Source of the DNA: Paenibacillus_AA sp045062745
GTDB taxonomy: Bacteria > Bacillota > Bacilli > Paenibacillales > NBRC-103111
Direction of reading: 5' to 3'
Assembly: GCF_045062745.1 (NCBI RefSeq)
Contig: NZ_JBJGED010000006.1
Span: 186,001 to 250,000 of the forward strand
Length of the DNA: 64,000 nucleotides
The translations under genes were made by a program, and so were the position numbers. Of the stretch, positions 50,842 through 60,513 are shown one piece after another. The notes below the pieces were generated by a model that did no database searches, was not told the origin of the DNA, and worked only from the letters and a program-made list of their open reading frames with translations. Each line of letters opens with the position of its first letter. The stretch's first letter is position 1.

Positions 50842-53034
50842 TCAACGGAAAAGGAACACTTTCCTTAAAAATCTCAAGAAACTAACGTCCTTAATAATAT
50901 CCAATCGCTTGCTCAGGCCATTAAGCTCCCATTGGTTTCCGGCAAGATGCTTACTTAGTTCCGCTATTCCCGTATCAAATTGATGGAGCTCGTGATTCAG
51001 CTGGATTCTCAGAGCATCTTCTTCCCTCTTCAAGCGATCGTGCTCCGGCCTATAGATTCGCCTTATATTAAAGATCGTGTGCTGGGCCTTGGTTTTATAC
51101 GTTTGTTCTGCGTGAGTTAATTTAGTTTTCCGGTCGTTAAATTTGGATGTAATGGCCGCGATCTCACTACGAGGAAGCGATTGGGGGATTTTAGGTCTAT
51201 ACTTACGCTCTAACTTTTTTCTCCACTCCAGCAGCGCTTTCGCTTGGGATGGACGCATGCCTACATGAATCGATCCCCCGTTTTTTAAGATTACATACAC
51301 CTTTTCAATCTTTTTGCGGCCATAGGACTGGATGATCGTAATGTCCGTGAAGTCAGCCGCCGTACGAATTTCACTCGATCTTAACCGCCGTTTGATGTCA
51401 TCGTCGAGATCCGGTATTTTTTCTTTACTGATCCTATATTTCTTTAATTGGTCCTCCAGCCAAGCTTTTTGGAAGGAAGCCAATGCGTCGGCAAGCTCCT
51501 TTTTTTCCTCCTGATCCAGGGTTTGCCTGGCTCGAACGATTTCGCTTACATGGCTCAGGAGCTCCTTCTCCACTTCTTCCGTCTCCTGCTTTTCCCGTTC
51601 CGATACTTCTCTTTGCCTCCGTAATAGATCGTCGAGCTTGTTTTGCTCTGTTTGTTGGAACGCTTGCTTCATCTCGTTCATTTTGTTCAATTCGCTTGTG
51701 AGATCGGAGGCTGCCTCTTGAAGCTCCTTTATTTTTGCAGACGCCGTTCTTTTTTCCTTAACCGTGGAAAGCTTCCTATACCGCCAGCTCAGGAAAGCCA
51801 TCTCGACACCTAAACCGAAAGCCGTGCAGGAGACTAAACCCGTAACCGGAGCATACCCGTACATAACAACCGCAGCCAATGCCGTCGAAGTGATTACGGT
51901 GAACGAAACGGTTCTCTCCAACAGGAACCGAGATGTATCCAGAGGCTTATAAGGAGTTGCTTCTGTAGAGAGGTAATCCAGTACCCACGATGCACCGGGA
52001 GGATAGGCTGAAATTTCGGCTTGTGATCGGACCTCGGCTAACCCCTTCTTCAAAGCGAGCCGACCCGAGAGAACGGTGAGATAGGGGAGTACTTTCGATG
52101 TGAAGCCGGCAGAGATCGAGGCACTGGGCTCATGGGCGGCACCAACCCGTTCCGGTTCGGGAAGCCGAGGCACCTCCGGCACTTCCATTCCTGTAACATC
52201 GCGAAAGGAGCTTACCAATGAACGCAACGTTTCATCATGCACCAGCTCCAGTAATGCAAAAACGCGGGATTCGCCCGGCGAGACAAAATCCTTTTGACGA
52301 AAGAGGAGACTTTCTTCCGCCTCTCCCGCGCCGAGCGAATTCCATAAGGAAGCGTCCGCACCAAGGGCTAGTAGGGATATCCAAATGACCCACGCGGAAA
52401 AGTGATCGATGTACGGCCCAAAATGTTCTTCGGTTCTTCCGGGGTGCTGATAATTTCGGTGACCGAGCTCGTTGCTTGGCATGCCGTTCAAGCCTGGCAC
52501 GTACATCCCGTCATAATCGATCAGAATAATTTCATCATCGCGAACCAGGATGTTCCCATGCTGCAGGTCCCCATGCGCTATATCAGCCATGTGCAGGTCA
52601 TTCATCATTTTTAGCCATTTATTGGCCAGTTCTTTTAAAATTTCAGCGTTGTGCAAATTTCTTTGGATATAATGAAGCAGCGATTCCCCTTCCACCCACT
52701 GCATTTTGACGATGGGAAACCAGCTGCCGTTTATGCGGATGCCCTCCGATAAGTACTCGAAAGGGACGATATAAGGGAGATTCACGGAGCTTAAATGCAA
52801 GCTGATGGTATCGTAACGGATCTTCTGATCCTTCACGTTGTTGGTGAAGCACCTGACCGCCCATTCCGTCCCAACGCCGTTTATTTTGTAAACACTGGCG
52901 AAATTGCCCGAAATGGGACGAGGCAACCCAAGCTTATCCAATTCAGGGAGTCCGGCTTGAAGCTCCGGGTCCTGGAAACAAATGCGCGGATTTTGGATCG
53001 CTTCCCTATAATCCTGTGGAGTGGGCCAAAACAT
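50842..53034 (-). CDS. TerY-P-type protein kinase with membrane and coiled-coil regions
   Basis: A 730-residue protein. The N-terminal kinase-like domain (about 30-290) has the expected Lys strand (EWAVRCF) and catalytic loop HGDLQHGNILV (about 160) with DYDG in place of DFG. After a linker come one or two hydrophobic helices (about 385-425) and a charged coiled coil (about 425-520). The C-terminal part includes DLDDDIKRRLRSSEIRTAADFT and RPSQAKALLEWRKKLERKY, which resemble helix-hairpin-helix motifs. This layout, next to PP2C and vWA genes, matches the TerY-P triad. The start at 53034 lies four bases after the phosphatase stop. Confidence 0.85.
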   Translation of the reverse strand: MFWPTPQDYREAIQNPRICFQDPELQAGLPELDKLGLPRPISGNFASVYKINGVGTEWAVRCFTNNVKDQKIRYDTISLHLSSVNLPYIVPFEYLSEGIRINGSWFPIVKMQWVEGESLLHYIQRNLHNAEILKELANKWLKMMNDLHMADIAHGDLQHGNILVRDDEIILIDYDGMYVPGLNGMPSNELGHRNYQHPGRTEEHFGPYIDHFSAWVIWISLLALGADASLWNSLGAGEAEESLLFRQKDFVSPGESRVFALLELVHDETLRSLVSSFRDVTGMEVPEVPRLPEPERVGAAHEPSASISAGFTSKVLPYLTVLSGRLALKKGLAEVRSQAEISAYPPGASWVLDYLSTEATPYKPLDTSRFLLERTVSFTVITSTALAAVVMYGYAPVTGLVSCTAFGLGVEMAFLSWRYRKLSTVKEKRTASAKIKELQEAASDLTSELNKMNEMKQAFQQTEQNKLDDLLRRQREVSEREKQETEEVEKELLSHVSEIVRARQTLDQEEKKELADALASFQKAWLEDQLKKYRISKEKIPDLDDDIKRRLRSSEIRTAADFTDITIIQSYGRKKIEKVYVILKNGGSIHVGMRPSQAKALLEWRKKLERKYRPKIPQSLPRSEIAAITSKFNDRKTKLTHAEQTYKTKAQHTIFNIRRIYRPEHDRLKREEDALRIQLNHELHQFDTGIAELSKHLAGNQWELNGLSKRLDIIKDVSFLRFLRKVFLFR

Positions 53035-53038
53035 CGCC

Positions 53039-53818
53039 TCACATCCCCTTAACAAGATGAACTCGAATGAAGGTAACGTCATCGTTTCTTAGAGAAAAGC
53101 TGCCGTCGCGGCAACGAAACTGCCTTTCCGCCTGCACCAAATGGATAAAGTCCTGTTCACTGGCCAACCCGCGTATTCTCTGGATTACACTTTTGTCTTC
53201 CTCGTAACGGGTCCAGAACCAGCATGCCAGGGCATCGGTCATCAGCCAAAAGGAGTCTCCCGCTTGGGCCATCCCGCTCCATCTTTTAACGAACGATTGA
53301 AGATGCACGTTACTGGCTGCGTTGCTGGAGATGAGTACCGGCCTATTCCGAAAATCCTCGACCGAACCCAAAGGAAAAAAGGCGATAATCGTATCACCCC
53401 GAATGTGAAATATGCAGCTGTCCCCGACCGCGATCGCATCAAACGCGGCGGATGAGGCATCCGTCAAACGAAACGTGATGCCGGCTAACGTAGAGAACGC
53501 CCCGCTCGCCAGCTTCTCTTGAGCGTACCAGGGCAGGGCTTTGGGATTTAATGTTCGCTTCCAAGCTTTCGACAATTTGGCGATGGATTTATCGAGATGT
53601 TTACTATCGAACTGGCCGTTGCAATACCCGCTTGCGAGCAAATCGGCCCAGATGTCGGCAAACGACGATTCGCTGGCTCCATCCGCAATGGCGAATCTAT
53701 AATACGCCGTATCCTTATGAACCGTAAGGCTGCTATGGAAGGCATCTTCATATTCGTCCTTGCGATTTCCCGCCTTCTGCAACGAGAAACACTCGCTTTC
53801 TACTCTCACCGCAGCCAC
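53039..53818 (-). CDS. TerY-P-type PP2C protein phosphatase
   Basis: A 259-residue PP2C-like Ser/Thr phosphatase. The metal-binding motifs are visible: DEYEDAF near the N-terminus (about 21-27), ADGAS (about 45), VGDSC in the centre (about 125) and RNDDVTFI near the end (about 247). The usual Gly-rich loop is shortened. It would reverse the neighbouring kinase. GTG at 53818 is just after the vWA stop; a GTG three codons later is also possible. It is the second gene of the triad. Confidence 0.87.
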   Translation of the reverse strand: MAAVRVESECFSLQKAGNRKDEYEDAFHSSLTVHKDTAYYRFAIADGASESSFADIWADLLASGYCNGQFDSKHLDKSIAKLSKAWKRTLNPKALPWYAQEKLASGAFSTLAGITFRLTDASSAAFDAIAVGDSCIFHIRGDTIIAFFPLGSVEDFRNRPVLISSNAASNVHLQSFVKRWSGMAQAGDSFWLMTDALACWFWTRYEEDKSVIQRIRGLASEQDFIHLVQAERQFRCRDGSFSLRNDDVTFIRVHLVKGM

Positions 53819-53820
53819 CC

Positions 53821-54651
53821 CTACCTAAGATTGGCGGGACGCGTACCGATGTCGAGCGCCTGAATTACAAGGGTGAGATCGGCATTCAATACAAATCCCC
53901 TGGCCCCGTCCGACAGATTCAGCTCATGTTCCTGATTGGCCACCCGGATCATGAAGGGGGTCAGCACGCTTGAGCCTTCATAGAGCACCCTGGCATATTG
54001 ATCGGGCAGTCCGTCCGCGGTTTCCGGGAAACGCAGCTCGACCGCACTAGAATTGTCGGAGATATGCAAGTTAAACAGCAATACATTCCCGTCATCCGTA
54101 GCCAGTGCTCTCAACTGTTCCATGGCGGGAGTCGGATCCCCGTCGGTCGATTCCCCGTCCGTAATATGAATGACCACCGGCGGGAAGCAATGCGCGTATT
54201 CACCGATCCACTGACTAAGAATCGTATGGGCGGTATTCAACGCCTCGCACATGGGCGTCCCGCCGTTCGCGACAGGATCGAACCAAACCGGAAACTTAAC
54301 CAATTGTTCTACAAGCCCGCCTGCCCCGTCGGGAATTTTCTTCAGACGCTTCTCCAGTCTGGACGGGTTATCGGCGATTTCACTAATCGGTACTAATTCC
54401 TTGCCCGCTAATACCCCGCCGAAGGCCGGCCCCACACTGGAGCCATAGCCGATCACCCCCACGTGATAGTAATCGCGGATTCCTTCTGATTTCGCACATT
54501 TTATAATGAGATTCTGCAATAAACGATTGATCGCATCCGAGACGCTTTCGGCCTTCGTGCTAGCCCCGAACGGGTCGGACATCGAACCGGACCGGTCGAT
54601 AATGAACAGGAAACAGGACGGATTGGAACGGCTGATTTCGGCTGAATACAT
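53821..54651 (-). CDS. TerY-like von Willebrand factor A protein
   Basis: A 276-residue cytoplasmic protein with one vWA domain. The metal-ion-dependent adhesion site is complete in pattern: DRSGSMS near the start (about 20-26), a Thr in GGTPMCEAL (about 120) and an Asp in ITDGEST (about 150). TerY proteins scaffold the phosphorylation triad and are found with tellurite-resistance and defence-type loci. The ATG at 54651 is preferred to an upstream one because GAGGAGGAG lies directly before it. It is first in the operon. Confidence 0.87.
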   Translation of the reverse strand: MYSAEISRSNPSCFLFIIDRSGSMSDPFGASTKAESVSDAINRLLQNLIIKCAKSEGIRDYYHVGVIGYGSSVGPAFGGVLAGKELVPISEIADNPSRLEKRLKKIPDGAGGLVEQLVKFPVWFDPVANGGTPMCEALNTAHTILSQWIGEYAHCFPPVVIHITDGESTDGDPTPAMEQLRALATDDGNVLLFNLHISDNSSAVELRFPETADGLPDQYARVLYEGSSVLTPFMIRVANQEHELNLSDGARGFVLNADLTLVIQALDIGTRPANLR

Positions 54652-54831
54652 GGTCTCCTCCTCGAAATTGTTGCCTAGTTCAATCTTATTCCGGCAGGAA
54701 CGAAAAAAGACACCGCATTCGGTGTCCGTTGATTCGGCAAGCACGCGCTTGTCCCAGATGCTCCCGGGCCACATCCCTGGATAACATCGTGGGTTATGAA
54801 GTGTTAGCGGCTGTGAGGTCAAAGATCGGAA

Positions 54832-55104
54832 TCAGCTCGTGGACGCTTCCTCAACTTGGTCATCCCAGTCTTCCGTAGGTGGAAGATCTATCAAGAAACC
54901 CAATTCATTAAAGGAGCTGTTCATTCTTTCTCCGATCGAACTTTTCATGTCGAACAACGATCGGTGGCTCTGGTGAGATGAGTTGTGAGACGGGTTCGAG
55001 TACCGGATTTTTCGGATTGGTTTTCTTCGTCGCCGTACTGCTTTGCGGTTGTCGACTGTGCCTAACGTGTTCCGTGCACGCTTTTTTGAGTTTTTTTCTC
55101 TCAC
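54832..55104 (-). CDS. Small basic-acidic protein upstream of the TerY-P triad
   Basis: A 90-residue protein with a strongly basic N-terminal half (KKRAR ... VRRRRKPIRK) and an acidic tail (TEDWDDQVEEASTS). It is supported by GGGAGG eight bases before the GTG. No family recognised; the basic part may bind nucleic acid. The space from its stop to the vWA start is 180 bases, so co-transcription is uncertain. Confidence 0.55.
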   Translation of the reverse strand: MREKNSKKRARNTLGTVDNRKAVRRRRKPIRKIRYSNPSHNSSHQSHRSLFDMKSSIGERMNSSFNELGFLIDLPPTEDWDDQVEEASTS

Positions 55105-55239
55105 GAAATATTCCTCCCATTAGTGAAGAACAAATGATAGAATACTCCCGATCGAACATCCAGAGAGGTTCCGATGGGAGTGAGTTGGGAGGCGCGTCCC
55201 ACTATCAGGATATGCGAGAGTTCTTCACGTGTGAGACGC

Positions 55240-55340
55240 TTCCGCTATAATGAATGAACTCACTAATTAACTCCCCTGCACAGCGCCCGGTTCGTCCGAA
55301 TAAAAAAACCACAACTGCGATTGTGGTTTTTTGCTAATGG
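55240..55340 (+). ncRNA. Possible short rightward transcript ending at a terminator
   Basis: A rightward TATAAT near 55246 with TTCACG 16 bp upstream, followed about 60 bases later by a strong terminator (55306-55335), and no reading frame between them. It may be a small RNA or chance. The terminator alone is explained by the MCP gene. Confidence 0.25.
55306..55335. terminator. Bidirectional terminator downstream of the MCP gene
   Basis: A-rich tract, AACCACAA/TTGTGGTT stem and T tract on both sides, just after the MCP stop on the leftward strand. Confidence 0.85.
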
Positions 55341-55367
55341 GAAGCGACTCAGGATCTCCTGCATCCC

Positions 55368-57122
55368 TTACAGTTTGAACTTCTCCACGGCCGCCTCCAG
55401 ACCCGAGCTCCGCTCCTTCAACAGCTCCGTGGTATCGGCGATTCGTTTCGCGGCCTCCAGCTGACGCGCGGACATCATCTGAATGGACGCCGTATGGTCG
55501 GCTGTCGTGTTGGAGATGTGAGCGATCTGTTCCACCGAGGCAGCCGCCTCTTGCGATCCGGCCAGCACTTCTTCCGCCGCGGCGGAAATCTCTTCAATTT
55601 GGTGGTTCACCACCTGGAACCGTTCCATCGCGTCGTCGAACAGCTGCTCGACCTGATGGGACAGCTCCGTTCCTTTGCTCATCTCCCGGCCGCTCTCCCG
55701 CATGCTCTCGCCGATACGGGTGGATTCCTGCTGGATTTGCTGCAGCAGCGAGGTGATGTGCTGCACAGACCCCGCCGAAGTCTCGGCCAGCTTGCGCACC
55801 TCTCCCGCCACGATGGCGAAGCCCGCTCCATGCTCGCCGGCCCGCGCCGCCTCGATCGAGGCATTCAGGGCTAGCAGCTTGGTTTGATCGGCGATGCTCG
55901 CAATGGACTGGAGAACCGGCTCAATCTCATGCATGTAAGTATTGAGCACCTCGACCGACTGAGACGTCATCTGAGCCACATGGGAGATGGAGGCGACCTG
56001 CTCCCTCAGCCAGCGGATCGAGTTCCGGCCTTGCTCCGCCGTCTCTAAGGCGTCGCCCGAGGCTACCGACACATGTGACGATGCTTCGGAGACGCGCTGA
56101 ATGGCCATCGTTATCTCTTCCATGGATTTGGCGCTCTCCTCGGCTCCGACCCGCCCGTGCTGCGCCCCGTCCGTCAATTGCGCGATCGATTGCTTCAGCT
56201 GCATATTCAAGGCCAGCATCTGGTCCGCCTCGGAGCTGAACTGATCCGTGGAATGCACGAGACTGTGGGCGGTCTTCGCCATATCTTGAACGACGTCCCC
56301 CAGGGTGATGCTGAGCCGCTCATTCATCTGCAACATCGCGGTGTAGGCTTGGCCTATTTCATCCTTCGATTTGACTGTTGTCGCAGTTAGATGGGCTTTC
56401 GCTTCGGCCAGATCTCCCCGCGCAATGGCTTCCGCTCCCTTCACGATCACACCCAGGGGCCGCAAGGTGCGGGACATCACCCACACGATAAGACCGAATA
56501 CGATCAGAGTCACAACCCCCACCAGGATGAACAACGGCGCATTTTGCTTCAGGACGTCCCGATACACCGACTGCGCCACCGACACGTCCGTATCGATGCC
56601 GAGCGCCCCGATCACCTCGCCCGCCGCATTGCGAAGCGGAGCGAACGAGGAGAGATACTCCCCGTACATCTCGTTCACGATGATGCCGGTTTTGGCCGAC
56701 TGCCCCTTCAAGACCGCTTGGATCGCTTCCTCCGGCATATCGGTCACTTCCCCGATCGGGGAGGCGTCCTTATCATCCTTCGGCTGGCCGTCGATCAGGA
56801 TGAGGGGTTGCCCTTTGTCATCGATCTTCACGGTATAGACATACAAGGCTCCGATCTGCATGCGGAAGCGATTCAGCTCATCCCGAAGCCTCCAGTACAA
56901 ATCGTTCTCCTTGGCATCCTTGATGTAGGTCTCATAAGATTTCAAATCGAACTGCCCGGCATAAGCTTCCGCCGTATGGATACTGAAATTGCCGATCGCT
57001 TCTTGACTGGCCTTCTTGGTGTTCTGGATCTGGATGAAGATCAAGCTGCCCGACAGAATGAGGAGGATCGCGAGCAGCGTAACTGAAATTTTGACGACCA
57101 AACGGTTCTTAACCATGTTCAT
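55368..57122 (-). CDS. Methyl-accepting chemotaxis protein
   Basis: A 584-residue chemoreceptor. The first membrane helix (about 10-30) is followed by an extracytoplasmic sensor of about 160 residues, a second helix (about 195-215), a HAMP domain (about 216-270) and a signalling hairpin (about 330-575) with the conserved tip near LLALNASIEAARAGEHGAGF (about 427-446). Ligand unknown; the sensor looks like the CACHE class. AAGGGA lies upstream of the ATG. The gene is monocistronic and divergent from the CotS-like genes. Confidence 0.92.
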   Translation of the reverse strand: MNMVKNRLVVKISVTLLAILLILSGSLIFIQIQNTKKASQEAIGNFSIHTAEAYAGQFDLKSYETYIKDAKENDLYWRLRDELNRFRMQIGALYVYTVKIDDKGQPLILIDGQPKDDKDASPIGEVTDMPEEAIQAVLKGQSAKTGIIVNEMYGEYLSSFAPLRNAAGEVIGALGIDTDVSVAQSVYRDVLKQNAPLFILVGVVTLIVFGLIVWVMSRTLRPLGVIVKGAEAIARGDLAEAKAHLTATTVKSKDEIGQAYTAMLQMNERLSITLGDVVQDMAKTAHSLVHSTDQFSSEADQMLALNMQLKQSIAQLTDGAQHGRVGAEESAKSMEEITMAIQRVSEASSHVSVASGDALETAEQGRNSIRWLREQVASISHVAQMTSQSVEVLNTYMHEIEPVLQSIASIADQTKLLALNASIEAARAGEHGAGFAIVAGEVRKLAETSAGSVQHITSLLQQIQQESTRIGESMRESGREMSKGTELSHQVEQLFDDAMERFQVVNHQIEEISAAAEEVLAGSQEAAASVEQIAHISNTTADHTASIQMMSARQLEAAKRIADTTELLKERSSGLEAAVEKFKL

Positions 57123-57329
57123 GATGTCCCTTGCCCCTCTTTACCTAGTTTGCGAGATAAATCGCGCAAATTTCCCTATTTTTCCTACAAGTTTCGACAA
57201 AGAGCTCAGGTTTTCCTTCGTACAGGCCATGACAATTTTTTGGGACGGCAGGATAGCAGGCCATACCATTATCCGCGGACTGAATAAGGTAAGGGAAGTA
57301 TTCATCCCGAATGAAATGAGGGATTGTCC

Positions 57330-58352
57330 ATGGCCGGCTTGTATACTAAGGGCTATGTTCGTAAACTAACGCGTCGTTTCGGCATAACGCCCATAAAATT
57401 TGGTTGGCGACCTTCCATTTATCGCAAAAAAGCGGTCATCCGCGTACGAACGGACACGGGAGCCTTCGCGTTGAAACCTTTTTACCGGAGTACGTCCTTC
57501 CCCTCGGGAACAGTCGAGCAAATGAAAACCACGGCTAAGCATGCCGAATGGTTGACGAGCAGCGGTTACAGCTATATGCCCAGGTGGCTTTATGCGGACA
57601 GCGGCAAGCTTTGGATCGTAAGCAAAGGAAGGCCATTTTATATGACCGAATGGATCACGGGGCGGGGCTTGGAGGGGGCGGGGGATTTCGCCAATCTCGG
57701 GAGGGCGATCGCCACCCTTCATCATACCTCGAGCGAACTGCTTCAGAGCCAGGAATCCGATTCCTTCACCCGGAAACAACTCGGATTATGGAAGCTGCAA
57801 GAGCGCCGTTTACTTCATGACAAGGTAGGGGCCCTTAGAAATGCCAAGCTCCGGAGATGGTTCAGAAAATATGGAGAGGACTGCCGGAGCCTGTCCGAAC
57901 GGTCTTGGGCCGAGATGAACGACCCGGAGATTGCGGCCCTGTTGGATCAGGAAAGCACCCGCCCCGCCTTGATCCACGGCGACATCACGTCGACCAATGT
58001 GATGATATCCGATGACGACCGGCTATACATCCTCGATTGGGATCGCGTCAAGATAGGCTCCATCTATATCGAACTGGCCAAAACGCTCGCCAACACGGCG
58101 CAATTCAATCCGGAATTCCTCCAATCCCTTCTGAACGGGTACGAGGAGATTAGACCCTTAACGCGAACGGAACGGAGATTAATTGCCGCCTTATTTCGTT
58201 TCCCCCGAGAAGCCTGGACGGTAGCCTGTTTCCCTAAGCGGAAAAGTAACAGTGCATTAATTGACATTTTGGACGGAAGTTGGGGGGTCCGATTAAACGC
58301 TGTGGGTTTTTTGGACGCCTGGGCCAATCCTGTAGAAGAAAGCGGGGAGTGA
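57330..58352 (+). CDS. CotS-like spore-coat kinase 1
   Basis: A 340-residue aminoglycoside-phosphotransferase-fold protein. The catalytic loop HGDITSTNVM (about 214) and the metal-binding LDWD (about 233) are intact. The N-lobe contains FALKPFYRS with the ATP-binding Lys. CotS-like proteins of this length occur in spore coats of Bacillus and Paenibacillus. The start at ATG 57330 has GAGGGA six bases upstream. It is followed after one base by a second member of the family. Confidence 0.8.
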   Translation: MAGLYTKGYVRKLTRRFGITPIKFGWRPSIYRKKAVIRVRTDTGAFALKPFYRSTSFPSGTVEQMKTTAKHAEWLTSSGYSYMPRWLYADSGKLWIVSKGRPFYMTEWITGRGLEGAGDFANLGRAIATLHHTSSELLQSQESDSFTRKQLGLWKLQERRLLHDKVGALRNAKLRRWFRKYGEDCRSLSERSWAEMNDPEIAALLDQESTRPALIHGDITSTNVMISDDDRLYILDWDRVKIGSIYIELAKTLANTAQFNPEFLQSLLNGYEEIRPLTRTERRLIAALFRFPREAWTVACFPKRKSNSALIDILDGSWGVRLNAVGFLDAWANPVEESGE

Positions 58353-58353
58353 A

Positions 58354-59256
58354 ATGTCCTTCTGGTCGATCGTAGAGCAGTCTTATGGAATCAAGATTCG
58401 GGATAGCCGTCCCTTCCACGATGTGTACAAGGTTCGAACGGAGAACGGGGTGTATTGCCTGAAGCCCTACGAATTCCACGCAGAGGATGTGCAGTTTATT
58501 GGCCGAATCCTCGGTTACTTGGAGGAGCGAGGATTCTCCCGCGGCCCCAAGGTCTACCCTACCGTGGAACAAGCCGCCTTCATGACTCATAATGGAGTCT
58601 TCTATATGCTAACGAATTGGGTGAAAGGCGATAGACCCGACTTCTCCAAGCGGATGGACTATAAGAAAGGGATTCGAACCTTGGCCAAGTTTCATGCAGT
58701 TGCCGAGGGATTTCCCCTCGAGGAGGTTCCAGCCGGCAGGGTCCGCTATTCGGGATTGAGCTCTGAAGTGACGGAATATAAAGAGTTGCTAAGCTCCTAT
58801 ACGCATACCGGGCATTTGGTCCCTCTATGCGAGGAAGCGCTCGGCCGGTTGCAGCAAGCCGGAAGCCTCGAAGCTATAGATACGGAAGCCCAATTATCCG
58901 CCTTCACTCATGGCGATTACAACTATCCCAATATGATTAAAGATCCGCATCGCAAAATCCACCTGATCGATTTCGACAACAGCTCGCTCCATGTCAGAAT
59001 GAAGGACTTGTCCCACATTCTGCATCGCAATTGCCTATGGGACGGGACGGAGATGCTTCGCTGGATCGACTATTATCACAAGCACCGGTCCTTGAGCTCA
59101 GGTGACCGATGCCTTTTGCACGCCCTTCTCGTGGCTCCGTATCACGTCGTCCGAAACATCCGGATCGGCGGCATTCGTCACGCCAAACGGGTCATTCCGT
59201 CTCAAGCACGGATGCAAAAATATCAGCGGGAGCTTAGTGTTTTGTCCGGCTCGTGA
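58354..59256 (+). CDS. CotS-like spore-coat kinase 2
   Basis: A 300-residue protein of the same class as its neighbour: YCLKPYEF (about 33, with the Lys), catalytic HGDYNYPNMI (about 189) and IDFDN (about 208). The sequences differ enough that the duplication is old. GGGGAG overlaps the previous stop, so the two are translated together. Products and substrates are unknown; spore-coat placement is inferred from the family. Confidence 0.8.
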   Translation: MSFWSIVEQSYGIKIRDSRPFHDVYKVRTENGVYCLKPYEFHAEDVQFIGRILGYLEERGFSRGPKVYPTVEQAAFMTHNGVFYMLTNWVKGDRPDFSKRMDYKKGIRTLAKFHAVAEGFPLEEVPAGRVRYSGLSSEVTEYKELLSSYTHTGHLVPLCEEALGRLQQAGSLEAIDTEAQLSAFTHGDYNYPNMIKDPHRKIHLIDFDNSSLHVRMKDLSHILHRNCLWDGTEMLRWIDYYHKHRSLSSGDRCLLHALLVAPYHVVRNIRIGGIRHAKRVIPSQARMQKYQRELSVLSGS

Positions 59257-59289
59257 CGGTTTCACTTCGTGCTCCGGAAGGCATGACAT

Positions 59290-60240
59290 TCATAGTGCGC
59301 TCAATTCCCCTATCCGCTCCTCCAAGTCCTCTCGATCGGACGAAACCTTGTCCAACCCTTGGCGGTACAAGCGCAAAGCTTTGTCCTTATCTGCTGTGGA
59401 GGTAGTGCTATAGCGAGGATTATACAAATCTCCCCAGCCGATGTAGCCCCAGGCCCATTCCGGATGCTCATCAATCAACTGATGGAAGAGCGTCTCAGCG
59501 GTTTCATAATCGCTTTTATAAAAATGGGTTTCCGCCATCGAGCGACGTAGATTCAATCTATTGTGCTCATTCATTTCCGTTAAATGTTCCAGCATATCCC
59601 GATAGAGGAGGATGAGACGGTCCCAGCTCTCCAGGTCTTCTTCCTGCCGGTTGCGGCACTCCTCAATCATCTCGTGTTCGGTGCCGAAGAAAATGACCGT
59701 CATATCAAAAGGAAGGTCGGTTTTCATCCCGAACTCTTCAAACGAGTGGCACTTGTAACAGAGCAGGTAGTGATCTCGGATGGCCGCCCATATCGCCCAG
59801 AATCGTTCCACTACTCTTTGACCCGGTTCATGATCGAGATAATCTACGATCATTGACTCCAACCCGTGCAAAGAGAAGCGGTCGGGCAGCCATCGGTTCC
59901 AAAGCTCCCTTGCCGCCAATAAAGGAAACTCCTCATCCAGCACACCGACGTTCCGCCGTAACAGGCTACTCCACTTGTCACTTATATTCTTAACACTGAA
60001 ATAGTCGCCCACCTCTTGGATAAATTGCGCCTTTTCCGTTCGAATCCCCAATTCGTGCAGCTTGTGCAAGATCTCGGATTCACTCATCGCCTTCAGCCTC
60101 TCCGCACGCGCCAAGAAGCTCTCGTAATCCCAGAAGGTATTGTCTGCTTTAGGAGTAGGTGTGTCATATTTCGGGATACAGCACTTCTTATATTTGACTC
60201 CGCTGCCGCAGGGGCACGGATCGTTTCTACCGACCTTCAT
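59290..60240 (-). CDS. SEC-C motif protein with TPR-like repeats
   Basis: A 316-residue protein that opens with a SEC-C zinc motif, GRNDPCPCGSGVKYKKCC (about 4-21), known from the SecA C-terminus. The rest is helical, with TPR-like repeats at the end (YETAETLFHQLIDEHPEWAWGYIGWGDL). The gene is single and converges on CotS-like kinase 2. Function unknown; SEC-C plus TPR proteins may bind ribosomes or act as adaptor proteins. Confidence 0.82.
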   Translation of the reverse strand: MKVGRNDPCPCGSGVKYKKCCIPKYDTPTPKADNTFWDYESFLARAERLKAMSESEILHKLHELGIRTEKAQFIQEVGDYFSVKNISDKWSSLLRRNVGVLDEEFPLLAARELWNRWLPDRFSLHGLESMIVDYLDHEPGQRVVERFWAIWAAIRDHYLLCYKCHSFEEFGMKTDLPFDMTVIFFGTEHEMIEECRNRQEEDLESWDRLILLYRDMLEHLTEMNEHNRLNLRRSMAETHFYKSDYETAETLFHQLIDEHPEWAWGYIGWGDLYNPRYSTTSTADKDKALRLYRQGLDKVSSDREDLEERIGELSAL

Positions 60241-60513
60241 CGTTCTTCACCTCAACCTCATTGGATTCTCTTAATCTATGATAGCCGTTTTTCCTGCTTC
60301 ATCACAATAATTGTTCCTCAATGAAGCTAAATTGCCCCAAATTCCCATTCATGCCCCGTTCGAGGTAGGGAACTCTTCCGAATCGCCATTCCTTCCGCAT
60401 CTAGACTGTTTAATACCCAAAAAAAATGTACATAATTAGTGTAATGGAATATACTAAAGATAAGCTAAACCCACTGATATTATAGGCTTTTAACGTGTAA
60501 AAGGCGGTGTAAA

